NCBI GenBank assembly: GCA_030562195.1 | Contig: JAUJPP010000012.1 | Location: 11,346,001-11,410,000 of the forward strand | Source of the DNA: Nipponacmea schrenckii | Lineage: Eukaryota; Mollusca; Gastropoda; Lottiidae | DNA: 64,000 nt | Direction of reading: 5' to 3' | Part shown: one piece after another, positions 21,001 through 32,042 of the stretch | Position numbering within the stretch: position 1 is the stretch's first letter | Layout of the letters: each line of letters opens with the position of its first letter | Position numbers and translations under genes: made by a program | Notes under the pieces: model-generated | The model's input: only the letters and a program-made list of their open reading frames with translations | What the model was told of the DNA's origin: nothing | Databases searched by the model: none

Positions 21001-23912
21001 ACGTAAGATAACTCTGTTTCAATGTGATGATTCATGTACATGTACAGATACTACCATACTTATTCGCTCTTTACCATTATAATTAACCATTATATAAGTC
21101 TTCTGTTATCCTGAAACAGACGACATATTGATATATCATATATCAACAGACAATATATTAAATTCACAGTGTTTTACGGAAGAAATAAACATGCCCTCAG
21201 TAAAACTCGCCGGGGGATGACTATCCTGCTCAAAAACACTAACCTTCAAATCATCGAGATTTTAATCAATGAACGTAGACTGCCCGCTCCATTCATCTAC
21301 GTCCATAATGAAAAGTATGAAGCACCATTATACAAAGCAATGGACGGTCCTACAGCCCTTGTGGAATTCGCGTGTAATGGTTTGTGTGAATACGGCTTTA
21401 TGAGGTGGCGAAAGACTCAGAAATAATTGTGGCTGGTTTTCGCCGTTATCATTTGTACGAAAATCCTTTGCTGCTTTTATGTATTGTAAAACACACCTTC
21501 TTGGATCCACACAGTTTCTTTGAGGAAAAGCTGGTACAAATATTTCCGCACCACAATCTCTTGCTCCGCGCTTCGATAAACCAGTACGCACAAATGTACA
21601 TGTAATACCATTAATACCGTTGAATTCTTTTAATTTTAACCAATTAGCAATGACTTTAGATCACTGAACTGTCTGCAAGTAGTTAAAGCAATTAAAAATA
21701 CTATACTAGTAATAAACGAGATTTTAGGGGGTCTGAAGTAAAAAACCCTGTAAACAATTTGCAAACAGTTGGATGTTGTCGAACCGATGCCTTTGCTTGG
21801 AAACCTCTGTCGGTAGAAGCCCATGAAGTTAGGTTTGAAACAATTTGGGTGTGGGTGAAAAATTTGAGTTTCCGATTGCCGTAGAAGTTCTGGTCGATCT
21901 GAAAGACGAATGGGTTCAATCAGCAGATCTGTTAACCAAGTCCTCCGTGGCAAATAAGGAGCAGACACTGAAAATGCCTCATCGCAGAGGCTATCAAAGG
22001 TGCTACCCACAAGAGTATGTGAACTACACAGCTGTTCAACATCAATTTGATCGGCTGGATCTGCGGTCGACTCAAACATTCAGTTTACCAGCGATATAGG
22101 CGGCTTGTAGTGTATTTTGTTATCTTTAGGCATCTACCATACATAGTCTTGTAACAAAGTTTCAGGGATTTGTCCCCACCCCCACTTGCTTGTTGATGTA
22201 TTGGACTACTTTGTTGTTGTCGCAACTGTGTTGTTGTCGCAACGTATCAATACCAGTTTGCCACCATCGACGATGCGCACACCCTTCAACTCACTGGCTT
22301 TATTGCGTCCCTTCCTAATAACGTAGAAATATCTACGTTTAAAATATTTACATAGTTTGTTGTTACAGTTATCTGTCTTATACATGGCTTTGCCATCGTG
22401 AAAATAGGAGAGAGAGGGAAATAAAACCAATAACTTACAATATAACACGAGGTTATCAAAATATGAATATAATAAATACGAACGCGAGAGAAACGAAAAG
22501 CACGTACGTTGTTTTTCACGACGGAGATGAACTGAAGTATAGTACAGATCAAGGGAAGGGGGATAACCCATTAAATCTCTTGATGAGTTTAAGCGCGTTG
22601 AGAGAGTTGTACAAGGAAGATTTATAGCCATAAATATATTTCAGACTGGTAAGTATAACAATTATAATGAAATTTTAACTTACCTACAAGAACGCTGTGT
22701 GAAAAAATAAGAAATTCAACGTTCATTGCAAAGGCACTGAGAGCTACACCGGATGCCGAGAGAAGTGCACCAAGTATACCATATACTCGAATAGACGAGT
22801 AATCTAGCAGAACTCCCATAATAAATAGACCTTTAAAATAGACAAGTGGAATCAGACGGTAGGGCCTACGAAATACTTTGTTAAGTCGAAGAACCCCAAT
22901 CGTTTTTAAACATTACATTATGTTTCATGTGTGACTACTGAATGTAGAGAAAAAACAGTGTGGGCTATGAACTATATGTACTTACTAGCCAGACTGGTAA
23001 TTATCTCGAACAATCCAAGTACGATAGATGTGAAGGACACTGGAGCTTGAAATTCCTCTAAAAACTTCACAAATAGCAAACCAAATGCTTTCTGATATCC
23101 AAACTGGAGCATATTAGCAAAAAAACATGCTGAAAATATAAAACGTATTTAAATAAGATAGGCAGGATAGTAGTATCTCAAATTAATGCAAGTTTTTCAA
23201 CATGAAATTATGGGCGTTTTAAATGCTATATTTCTTCTGTATCTAGTTTAACTAATAACAATACCGTGCAAAGAATAGGAATAAAAAACCTTTTCTTTAC
23301 TTCGATGACTACATAGCGAGGGTTCTTTAAGGTGCAGCCAGTAATACATGGAATAATATCTAAACTAAACCATGGCAAATTATAAATAAATGTGATCTAT
23401 ACATGAAACAAGTGAATTAGTTTGGTAGATAAAGCATAAGACGAAGCTCGTAATAGCTTGACATAATGAAGATGGTCTTAAAAATATCCATACCAGATCG
23501 ATGGTTATCATTATTTACTTTTACCAGCGGGACTGTGTAGGGTGTGGGTGCGCAGGTTGAGAAAGAATTCACAGCACCGGTTTATTATTGCCACATATGA
23601 CCACTTTGTAAACGTGCGTTTCAAATTTCAAAACCGACAATTTTACAGTTCTGTGTTGAAAGCAATGATGTCGATATTCTAACTTTTTTTTAACAGTGTA
23701 AGATTTATTGAGTAAAAGATCTGAATTTATTACTGCCTGAAGAGGTGAAGCATAATATCTGAAAAAAAAAATACAAACAAACCTGTTAATATAACCCATG
23801 AATAGCCAGTATCGGATACAAAAGCTTTTGGGTTATCACAAGACATCTTCCTTGATTGGTGCACAATATCCTTTTCGCTTTCTTCCTCGTTCATCTCCAT
23901 CGTCATCCTCAC
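18087..23912 (-). CDS. SLC16/monocarboxylate-transporter-like MFS protein (five coding exons, 632 aa)
   Basis: Exons in transcript order: 23783-23912, 22986-23129, 22684-22830, 18788-20086, 18087-18265. All junctions are GT-AG, and the lengths sum to 1,899 bp, exactly 633 codons. Each later exon opens by completing a split codon. The predicted plasma-membrane transporter has 12 membrane spans in two bundles. An N-terminal DTGYSWV corresponds to the MCT motif [DE]GGWGW. The motif after TM4 is clear (RHFKKKRGLAFAISSAGISAGG, residues about 157-178; family pattern K-R-LA-G-A-AGS--G). A hydrophilic loop of about 210 residues (216-425) separates TM6 from TM7 and is longer than in most family members. 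The substrate (monocarboxylate or other small solute) cannot be told. The start is the first ATG of exon 1. Non-coding 5' exons may lie upstream. Confidence 0.9.
20195..20285. repeat. Dispersed repeat shared with about 16596-16690
   Basis: TTGACTSCAATAGCCACT...TTGTATC occurs at both places, followed by similar AT-rich sequence. Each is likely one end of an unidentified short interspersed element. The boundaries are not resolved. Confidence 0.4.
20583..20727. repeat. Right inverted terminal repeat of the DIRS-like element
   Basis: This is the inverted, diverged match of 22530-22676. The outermost part (20583-20625) has a second inverted copy at 20797-20834 in the internal complementary region. 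Confidence 0.75.
20797..20892. repeat. Internal complementary region of the DIRS-like element
   Basis: Two abutting halves are complementary to the two extreme ends of the element: 20797-20834 to 20583-20625, and 20841-20892 to about 22636-22676. In DIRS-1 such a region templates completion of the ends during circle formation. Confidence 0.72.
21328..22079 (-). pseudogene. Remnants of a DIRS-type tyrosine recombinase
   Basis: Two antisense frames. The first (22079-21636) contains WLTDLLIEPIRLSDRPELL followed by FHPHPN, resembling the linker that precedes the recombinase core in DIRS elements. The second, in another frame (21591-21328), contains CVLQYIKAAKDFR, then PQLFLSLSPPHKAVFTQTITRE. That is the core between the first catalytic Arg region and the H-x-x-R box, where families show Q-LF-S---PHK-V---TI-R. 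The H-x-x-R and Tyr part is not found downstream. The frame change and missing catalytic end make it inactive. Confidence 0.65.
22530..22676. repeat. Left inverted terminal repeat of the DIRS-like element
   Basis: Inverted match of 20583-20727. It ends about 7-12 bases from the splice donor of transporter exon 3 (exon end 22684). Confidence 0.73.
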
Positions 23913-24472
23913 TAAATACTAGTATCTTCTGCTGCAAGATTAATCATATGTCCAAATCAATATCACATGTTAAAACCAGTCTTAAATGTCTTAAATTCCC
24001 TACCACTGTTGGTTCGGCATCTGCTACATGTGGCAAATTATGTTGAATTATGTAACCTCTTATGATAAAGTCTAATTTCGACTCTTCATTCCTTTAAATT
24101 TACTGTGAGCGTTACTCTCCCATGTCCTGTCGAGTAATAGATCAACTGTATATGATACTGATTTGAATCTTGAAATAACGTACCATCTGTAACTGAATTG
24201 ATCAATTATAATATATGTTAGATGCACAAAATTCAAACCATCTATATAACGATATTTTATATATATACAATTCCAGACCGTTATTCTAAGGTTTAGACTT
24301 TCTTTTTTCGACTCTATACAGCCTAGTAATAAAAACAAGAGAATTGGGTCAAAGTTAAGTTACTAACCTTACATTTATTACTAGATTATCTAATTACCAC
24401 ATATACAGGTACGTTTTGTTTTCACTCAACTGTTCCATTTCACTAAAACAAGTCATTATATCTAGAAAAAAT

Positions 24473-26157
24473 CCAGATGTTGGTCATGTTGTTATAATAT
24501 TATAATAAACGTTATTCAGATCTTGTTCATGTTGTAATAATATTATAATAAACGTTATTCAGATGTTGGTCATGTTTTAATGATATAGTAATAAACGTTA
24601 TTCAGATCTTGGTCATGTTGTAATAATATAATAATAAACGTTTTTCAGATGTTGGTCATGTTGTAATAATATAAGAATAAACGTTATTCAGATGTTGGTC
24701 ATGTTGTAATAATATAATAATAAACGTTATTCAGATATTGGTCATGTTGTAATAATATAATAATAAACGTTATACAGATCTTGTTCATGTTGTAATAATA
24801 TAGTAATAAACGTTATTCAGATGTTGGTCATGTTGTAATAATATAATAATAAACGTTATTCAGATATTGGTCATGTTGTAATAATATAGTAATAAACGTT
24901 ATTCAGATATTGGTCATGTTGTAATAATATAATAATAAACGTTATACAGATCTTGTTCATGTTGTAATAATATAGTAATAAACGTTATTCAGATCTTGGT
25001 CATGTTGTAATAATATAATAATAAACGTTTTTCAGATGTTGGTCATGTTGTAATAATATAATAATAAACGTTATTCAGATATTGGTCATGTTGTAATAAT
25101 ATAATAATAAACGTTATACAGATCTTGTTCATGTTGTAATAATATAGTAATAAACGTTATTCAGATCTTGGTCATGTTGTAATAATATAAGAATAAACGT
25201 TATTCAGATGTTGGTCATGTTGTAATAATATAATAATAAACGTTATTCAGATGTTGGTCATGTTGTAATAATATAATAATAAACGTTATACAGATTTTGT
25301 TCATGTTGTAATAATATAATAATAAACGTTTTTCAGATGTTGGTCATGTTGTAATAATATAATAATAAACGTTATTCAGATATTGGTCATGTTGTAATAA
25401 TATAATAATAAACGTTATACAGATCTTGTTCATGTTGTAATAATACAGTAATAAACGTTATTCAGATCTTGGTCATGTTGTAATAATATAAGAATAAACG
25501 TTATTCAGATGTTGGTCATGTTGTAATAATATAATAATAAACGTTATACAGATCTTGTTCATGTTGTTATAATATAAGAATAAACGTTATACAGATCTTG
25601 TTCATGTTGTTATAATATAAGAATAAACGTTATTCAGATGTTGGTCACGTTGTAATAATATAATAATAAACGTTATACAGATCTTGTTCATGTTGTAATA
25701 ATATAATAATAAACGTTTTTCAGATCTTGGTCATGTTGTTATAATATAATAATAAACGTAATTCAGATGTTGGTCATGTTGTAATAATATAATAATAAAC
25801 GTTATTCAGATGTTGGTCATGTTGTAATAATATAATAATAAAGATTTTTTAGATGTTGGTCATGATGTAATAATATAATAATAAACGTTTTTCAGATGTT
25901 GGTCATGTTGTAATAATATAATAATAAACGTTTTTCAGATGTTGGTCATGTTGTAATAATATAATAATAAACGTTTTTCAGATGTTGGTCATGTTGTAAT
26001 AATATAATAATAAACGTTATTCAGATATTGGTCATGTTGTAATAATATAATAATAAACGTTATTCAGATCTTGGTCATGTTGTATAATAAAATAATAAAC
26101 GTTATTCATATATTGGTCATGTTGTAATAATATAATAATAAACGTTATTACTATTAT
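24473..26157. repeat. 43-bp minisatellite upstream of the transporter gene
   Basis: About 39 copies of TTGGTCATGTTGTAATAATA + TAATAATAAACGTTATTCAGATG. Variation is concentrated at a few positions: TTATTC/TTTTTC/TATACAG, GATGTTGG/GATCTTGT/GATATTGG, and ATAATAAT/ATAGTAAT. Groups of three or four differently marked units recur in order, indicating higher-order amplification. It lies about 0.6 kb 5' of the first coding exon of the transporter. Confidence 0.96.
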
Positions 26158-26181
26158 CAAAAAAAGCTATCAGAGGCTGAA

Positions 26182-26727
26182 ATGCAGACAGATATTTCGA
26201 TCTATACGGTTAAAAAAGCTTTAAAATCTAAAAGGGAATGGATTAGTGCATTTTCACAATGTAAGGCTAGATTGGTAGTAATAGGTGACGTTCCCTTTAC
26301 ACGAAGTCCCGACATTCAACACTCAACTGCCAACAATGACAAAAAAACAGCAACACCATTCAAAGATGACGTCGATGGCCGAATAGCAGGTTACGGTTTG
26401 TGGTTCCTGACTGAAGGCATATTTTTTGTGTTCACATCAGAATTTGTTGCTACCAAGGACCATCGGTACATGGTAATCTATGAATCACATGTCGATTTCC
26501 TACCTGATTCGTTAAGTATTCTCCAGTCTATCTCTCTCAACGTTTGTAAATGCAGATTAGACGTTCTCTCAGAAATGAAGAATGATCCACAACTACCAAA
26601 CCAACAACAACAATCAGATCGAAAAAGCATGGGTCCAATCGCAAACCTACATGTTGAACTTTTTCTTATGGGTAGAAAACGTAGACTCAATAAAATTTAC
26701 TATCAAAATATCAAATTTCGAAAATAA
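26182..26727 (+). CDS. Unidentified open frame, 181 codons
   Basis: It opens with ATG 25 bp after the minisatellite ends and runs to TAA at 26725-26727, unusually long for the local composition. Hydrophobic segments and an acidic stretch near the middle are visible, plus a Gln-rich patch (QQQQ). No domain is recognised, there is no obvious promoter, and I see no splice partner. It may be a single exon, a decayed gene fragment, or chance. The antisense frame 26478-26690 is a shadow. Confidence 0.25.
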   Translation: MQTDISIYTVKKALKSKREWISAFSQCKARLVVIGDVPFTRSPDIQHSTANNDKKTATPFKDDVDGRIAGYGLWFLTEGIFFVFTSEFVATKDHRYMVIYESHVDFLPDSLSILQSISLNVCKCRLDVLSEMKNDPQLPNQQQQSDRKSMGPIANLHVELFLMGRKRRLNKIYYQNIKFRK

Positions 26728-26756
26728 GATTGTGTTCTTGGGAAGCAGTAATGCAC

Positions 26757-27070
26757 CCCCCCCCCCATCCCTCCCTCCTTTTAATATAATATGGTCTTTC
26801 CAAACTAATTTGATTAAATTAACCCAGTAATTTGGATGATAATGATTATGACAGGATGTTTAAAATGTACTTAAATCACTATTTATTAAAACTGCCGTAA
26901 TTAATAGTAAAATGTCATCGGGACAAGTGGCAAGCCATTTGAACAAAATTTGGGAATTTACGAAATTTTTGTGTTTTGGGTTGTGTTTTTTTTTTGCGTG
27001 GCAAATAAAATTTGTCACGCTTTGTTTTCGTTCGGATTATTTTTTATTTTTTTTTTTTTTTTTTTTTGGG
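26757..27070. repeat. Low-complexity tracts: (C)n at 26756-26766 and (T)n at 27047-27067
   Basis: Homopolymer runs with AT-rich sequence between. The T-run is followed by TTGGGAAGCTCGCTAGCCC and then by the dispersed repeat at 27.2 kb. Confidence 0.8.
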
Positions 27071-27229
27071 AAGCTCGCTAGCCCAAACGGAAAAAGATAG
27101 ACTATTTCTGTTTTCACCAATGGTTTTTATATGGGCTGGAATCAAAAATGAATATCTAACATGAAATTTTCGCTAAACCGAAAGTGGCTAATTGCATAAT
27201 ATGCAAATAAGATTTCAAGCTAGCTCGGG

Positions 27230-28040
27230 CCCTAATAGTCGCATCGGTCTGAAATTTACAGGATATAGATAGATAGGCAGCGCAATAAAAACTACATCAT
27301 CAAAATGTTTTGATCACTTCCGGTTTGGGCGTGGGGACTTCCGGTTTTTTCGTCTCATGTCGGGCGACCCTGCTTCCGATGTAATTCAAGATTCTAAACA
27401 AAATCAGTATATTTTAGCTATACTAAATGATTTTAATCCCCTGAGATGAAGAAAAATTAAATTGAACGTTGCGCATGCGCAGTTTTCAAAAATGGCAAAT
27501 TTTCTTAAAAATTTAATAAGTCCGCCAATTATTAACCGATTTTTATGATTTTGGTGTTTATCGAAATCTTGATACTTTATCTAAAAAATGTTGGGAACAG
27601 AATTTTGATTTTCGAATTTGAATTTTTTTATGCCCGTTCGAATTTTTCGAAAATTTAAAACTCTATATCTCGTGACCTTGACCTTAAATGACCTTGACAT
27701 TTGAGATGTAGAATATCATTGACCTCAGCTGTCTATAGATGTGCTGATATTGCATGACAAATATTAACTTCCGGTTTTATAGCCCACCGAAATCTGACTA
27801 TTTTGCAATTTTGGATGGTTATGTTACACTTTCGGGCTCTAATGTTCGGATCGATCTGAAATTTACAGGATATAGATAGATACGCAACACAATTAAAAAT
27901 ATATCATCAAAATTTTTTGATCACTTCCGGTTTGGGCGTGGGGACTTCCTTTTTTTTTTTTATCTCATTTCAGGCGACCCTACATCCCGTGTAATTCAAG
28001 AATGTAAGCAAAAACAGTACATTAGCTATACAAAATAATT
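27230..28040. repeat. Dispersed repeat family (CTTCCGGTTT type), inverse orientation to 8082-9545
   Basis: Two arms (about 27230-27420 and 27835-28040) share TCGGTCTGAAATTTACAGGATATAGATAGATA-type sequence and TCACTTCCGGTTTGGGCGTGGGGACTTCC-type sequence. Between them the segment 27520-27700 is the reverse complement of parts of the insert in gypsy element 2 (GTTGGGAACAGAATTTTGATTTTC, GATTTTGGTGTTT). It contains clustered TGACCTTGACCT-type motifs near 27672-27700. Confidence 0.7.
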
Positions 28041-30840
28041 TGCATCCCTCGAGAAGAAAAAAATTCCAATTGCTAATAAAATTTATTTATTTTTTTGTAA
28101 AATTTTTGCATACAAATTCAATAGTAGAAACTTATAGTAGAAAAAATTGCCTATATAGCGGAAAGTTTACGCTTACAATTGTAGGCTGAAAAGTACCGGA
28201 ATTGAAAGCTAGCAGGTTAGAAGTTTCAAAATGTTCGAAATCCATGGGATAACGCACAGTTGCCACGCTCGGAGCTGTTCACAGTTCTAGTTTTTTTTCT
28301 TGTCTTTTTACATTTGGAGGTTGCAGATTCATGACAATTTCAACTCAAAGAATGACCAGTCACAGGACTGAATTCGTACAGGGCCCCTATCTTTTGTCCT
28401 GGTTCTACCGCTCATCAAGAAAACTGAATGCCCGAGAGCGACGTATTTCTGACGCCAAGATCTCAATCAAAAAGGACAATTAGTGGGGCTAAATTCTCAC
28501 TAGCCGGGTCCCAGTCAACGTGGACCTCAACCTGACGACGGGCCTGTGACCAATATGAGAATGGTAGCCTATGTCTTATGATAACTGTTTTCGCGTTTTA
28601 ATGAATATCACATCTTATTATCGAAATATCCAATTTGAAAAATTACATTTGACCCTAAATAGCCTGATAATTTGAGTTTAAAATGTGACCTTTGAAGGTT
28701 AAATAGGTCTACTGAATTTTTATCAGATAATGACTTGAGTCTTTATGAACTTTATGAACTTAAGTGGTCATTTTAAATGGACAAAGTGGTCATTTTAAAT
28801 GGCAATGTGACCATCTCCGCTAATAAATATAGCGAATTAAGCCAAATTTAATTTACAGTTTAAAATATATCGAACACTTGTTGCAGTTTGCTTAAGTAAA
28901 AAGACTTGAAATCAATTAAAAATTTGCATTAGAATAACTTGGTGAAAAATAAAGTTATTCATCCATCAGACAAAAAAAGGATGCAAGTAAATGAAGGTTT
29001 TTGATTTGTAGACTATAAGTTGCAACCCTCAGGTCCGATAATCGCAAACACTAATTATCCTATGAATAAAATAAAATAGGACTTGGAATATTTCGTAGAA
29101 TTATTGAGATAATAATCCTATAGAGCAAAATGATAGTATGAATGTTACTTACTGGAAGTGCAGAGTCTGCACATTGAAATATAAGATAATGATTTTAGTT
29201 TCTTCTAAGTTTAGAGAAATGCATAGTTCCGTGTTTACTTACCAGTGTATTTCTATTGTTTTGAAAGACAAGGTCTGTTTGAGAGTGAGTTGGTTTCAGT
29301 CTGAGTTGTGATTATCTATGTTGACCATTCAAGGTGTATATAGCAATTAACGGCGTGAGGCGTGACCTTCCTATTTTTTTTATTTTTTTTTTTTATATAA
29401 TTGTGAAAGTCGCCATATTACAAGTAGAGCGACTTCTAGTAGTAAATATCACGAACATTTAAAGTCATTTCATGACAGCTGTCAATCATGAAACGATACT
29501 TATTGTGAATGCCAACAGTCACATCGTATCCTGTCCTTGACGTGGCCTTATTTAAGTATGAGATTTGGAATGTGGTTATGACACAATGATCTGTCACTGT
29601 CAAGAAGCTCTTGTATGTTTGAATTAAACTAATTTTGTGATATCACAGGTAAGAAAAAATAACAATGTAGAGGTACCTATTCAAATGGAAAACCAAGAAT
29701 CCCAATCCAAAAACAACGAATGATGACCATTTGATCGTTTCCTGAAATAATGGGGAATTTTTCATATCATATCACAAAGATTATGCTAGTGCTTTCAAAA
29801 GAAAATTGTTAACCGCATATATTATAAGACCAAAATATTGGTTGTTAAAATTTATTTGGCAGGCTCTACATCTTGGATCCGAAAAATTGGTTATATACAG
29901 TAACGCAATTAGAATTCCTTCCTTCAATTCATGAAATTGTTTAATTGTTTAAGCTGTAGAGATCGTTTAGAACATCCCCGCTCTCGCAATATTTTGATAA
30001 CTAACTGACAAGCATTATGAAAATCAATAGTAACAAAATGTTGGTCGGGTCGGTATCTGATGGTTTGAATGTTAATACCGGACTTAAAATTCGATCCTGT
30101 GTAAACTGTTATGTCCAAAAAGTGGTGATTATTCCAAATTTTAAAATATTTTTGATTGGACAATATCTCTAGCATATTGTCCATAGAATAGTGGTTTGAA
30201 AGGTGAAATAAGGTCAAATATTTGCGTAGCTGGAAACGAATCGCTTGCCAATAGCTGCTACTGACGTCTGAAGTTGATCATTACCAATGTAAGAGTGAAA
30301 TAAGAAAAACTTTAACAAGAGCACCAGATGGTATATTTTGTACACCGCAATAATCGATCAAATTTTGTAAAGTTTAATTTTATCACCGCAAAAGTAATTC
30401 CTAGACTATTAGTAGGTTTTAAAGTTGATATGTCACATTTACATCTGTGAGCTTTTCAATGTAGCAACATGACAGTCAAAAATAAGAACACACGACCACC
30501 ATTTTGTTCGACATAATCAAGAAAATAACCTTGTGTAAAAAGATAGCTTGCCAGGCAAAGTATCATACGCCCACTGGCAGCATTGAATTTGAAAAATAAA
30601 TTGAGCAATGACTCAAAAAAATTCACTAAATGGATATTAAAGTCAAGGGCAAAAACTAAACATAGGCACGCAAAGCGTGCAGATACGCCCTCCTCAGGCT
30701 TATCAGATAATGGGCAAAAATTCATGTTCCGTTTTATCAGATAATGGGCAAAAATTCATAGGTGTACCATGAAATCAGATTAAATATGAATCAAAATTGT
30801 CACTTTAGTAGAGTACTTATTAAAATGCAATCAAAATTGT
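28041..30840. other. Intergenic sequence, no confident gene
   Basis: The GC content is higher at 28250-28560, without a coding frame. A direct repeat GTGGTCATTTTAAATGG occurs twice near 28766-28803. Antisense frames at 29924-30217 (97 codons) and 30456-30725 (89 codons) are open but unrecognised. They lie on the same strand and may be parts of one decayed mobile-element gene. Confidence 0.4.
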
Positions 30841-32042
30841 AGTTTGTAGAGTGAGCACAAGACAGCTATTCTCATTTTTGCGAAATTCCCTTAAGTCGGA
30901 CACTGTATTTCTGCTAAAAATTATGCGATCATCACCAAAATCAATACAGTTCCTCTTTGTGATGCCATGAACTCACATACAAAAATTTAATAAAATCCAA
31001 TCAAAACTGTAGTCTGTAGAGTGAGCACAAGCAAAGTTACTTGCATTTTTCCGAAATCGCGCTAAGTCGGACACTGTATCTCCGCTAAAAATTAGTCTGT
31101 AGAGTGATCACAAGACAGTTACTCTCATTTTTCCGAAATCCCGCTAAGTTGGACACTGTATCTCCGCTAAAATTATTCGATCATCACCAAAATCAATACA
31201 GTTCCTCTTTGTGATGCCATGAACTCACATACCACAAATTATTAAAATCCAATCAAAACTGTAGAGTGTAGAGTGAGCACAAGACAGTTACTCTCATTTT
31301 TCCGAAATCACGCTAAGTCGGACACTGTATCTCCGCTAAATATTATCCGATCATCACCAAAATCAATACAGTTCCTCTTTGTGATGCCATGAACTCACAT
31401 ACCAAAAATTATTAAAATCCATTCAAAATTTTAGTCTGTAGAGTGAGCACAAGCAAAGTTACTGGCATTTTTTCCGAAATCGCGCTAAGTCGGACACTGT
31501 ATCTTTGCTAAAAATTATCCGATCATCACCAAAATCAATACAGTTCCTCTTTGTGATGCCATGAACTCACATACCAAAAATTATTAAAATCCATTCAAAA
31601 CTTTAGTCTGTAGAGTGAGCACAAGCAAAGTTACTGGCATTTTTTCCGAAATCGCGCTAAGTCGGACACTGTATCTTTGCTAAAAATTATCCGATCATCA
31701 CCAAAATCAATACAGTTCCTCTTTGTGATGCCATGAACTCACATACCATAAATTATTAAAATCCAATCGAAATTGTAGTCTGTAGAGTGAGCACAACCAA
31801 AGTTACTCGCATTTTTCCGAAATCGCGCTAAGTCGGACACTGTATCTCCGCTAAAAATTATCCGATCATCACCAAAATCAACACAATTCCTCTTTGTGAT
31901 GCCATGAACTTACATACCAAAAATTATTATAATCCAATCAAAACTGTAGTCTGTAGAGTGAGCACAAGCAAATGTGAACAGACGACAGACAGACAGAAAG
32001 TTGTTCACAATATACGCCCTACATTTCATGTGAGGGCGTATA
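30840..32042. mobile_element. Pearl/Helitron-like element A: ~170-bp tandem core, GACA microsatellite, terminal hairpin
   Basis: Six to seven units of about 165-180 bp (one truncated near 31090) begin GTAGAGTGAGCACAAG and contain AAGTCGGACACTGTATCTCC and CACCAAAATCAATACAGTTCC. The last unit runs into GACGACAGACAGACAGA and then a hairpin TACGCCCT/AGGGCGTA at about 32004-32041. This order (tandem core, ACGR/GACA microsatellite, short palindromic terminus) is that reported for bivalve Pearl elements, later linked to Helitrons. The left terminus is not resolved. TACGCCC at about 30684 may mark it. Confidence 0.65.

Larger units (their letters stand above)
20583..22676 (-). mobile_element. Decayed DIRS-type (tyrosine recombinase) retrotransposon in intron 3 of the transporter gene
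   Basis: The ends are long inverted repeats (about 20583-20727 and 22530-22676) that share the order TTATACTTACCAGTCTG, TTGTACAACTCTC, AAGAGATTTAAT and TTATCCCCCTTCCCTTGATC. Next to the 3' end (minus strand) is an internal block, 20797-20892. One half (20797-20834) is the reverse complement of the right terminus, GTTTCAATTTTATGAATGA. The other half (20841-20892) is the reverse complement of the left terminus. Inverted terminal repeats plus an internal complementary region are diagnostic of DIRS elements, which integrate through a circle by a tyrosine recombinase. Recombinase remnants lie inside, but Gag, RT and RNase H are missing. No target duplication is expected and none is seen. Confidence 0.75.
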
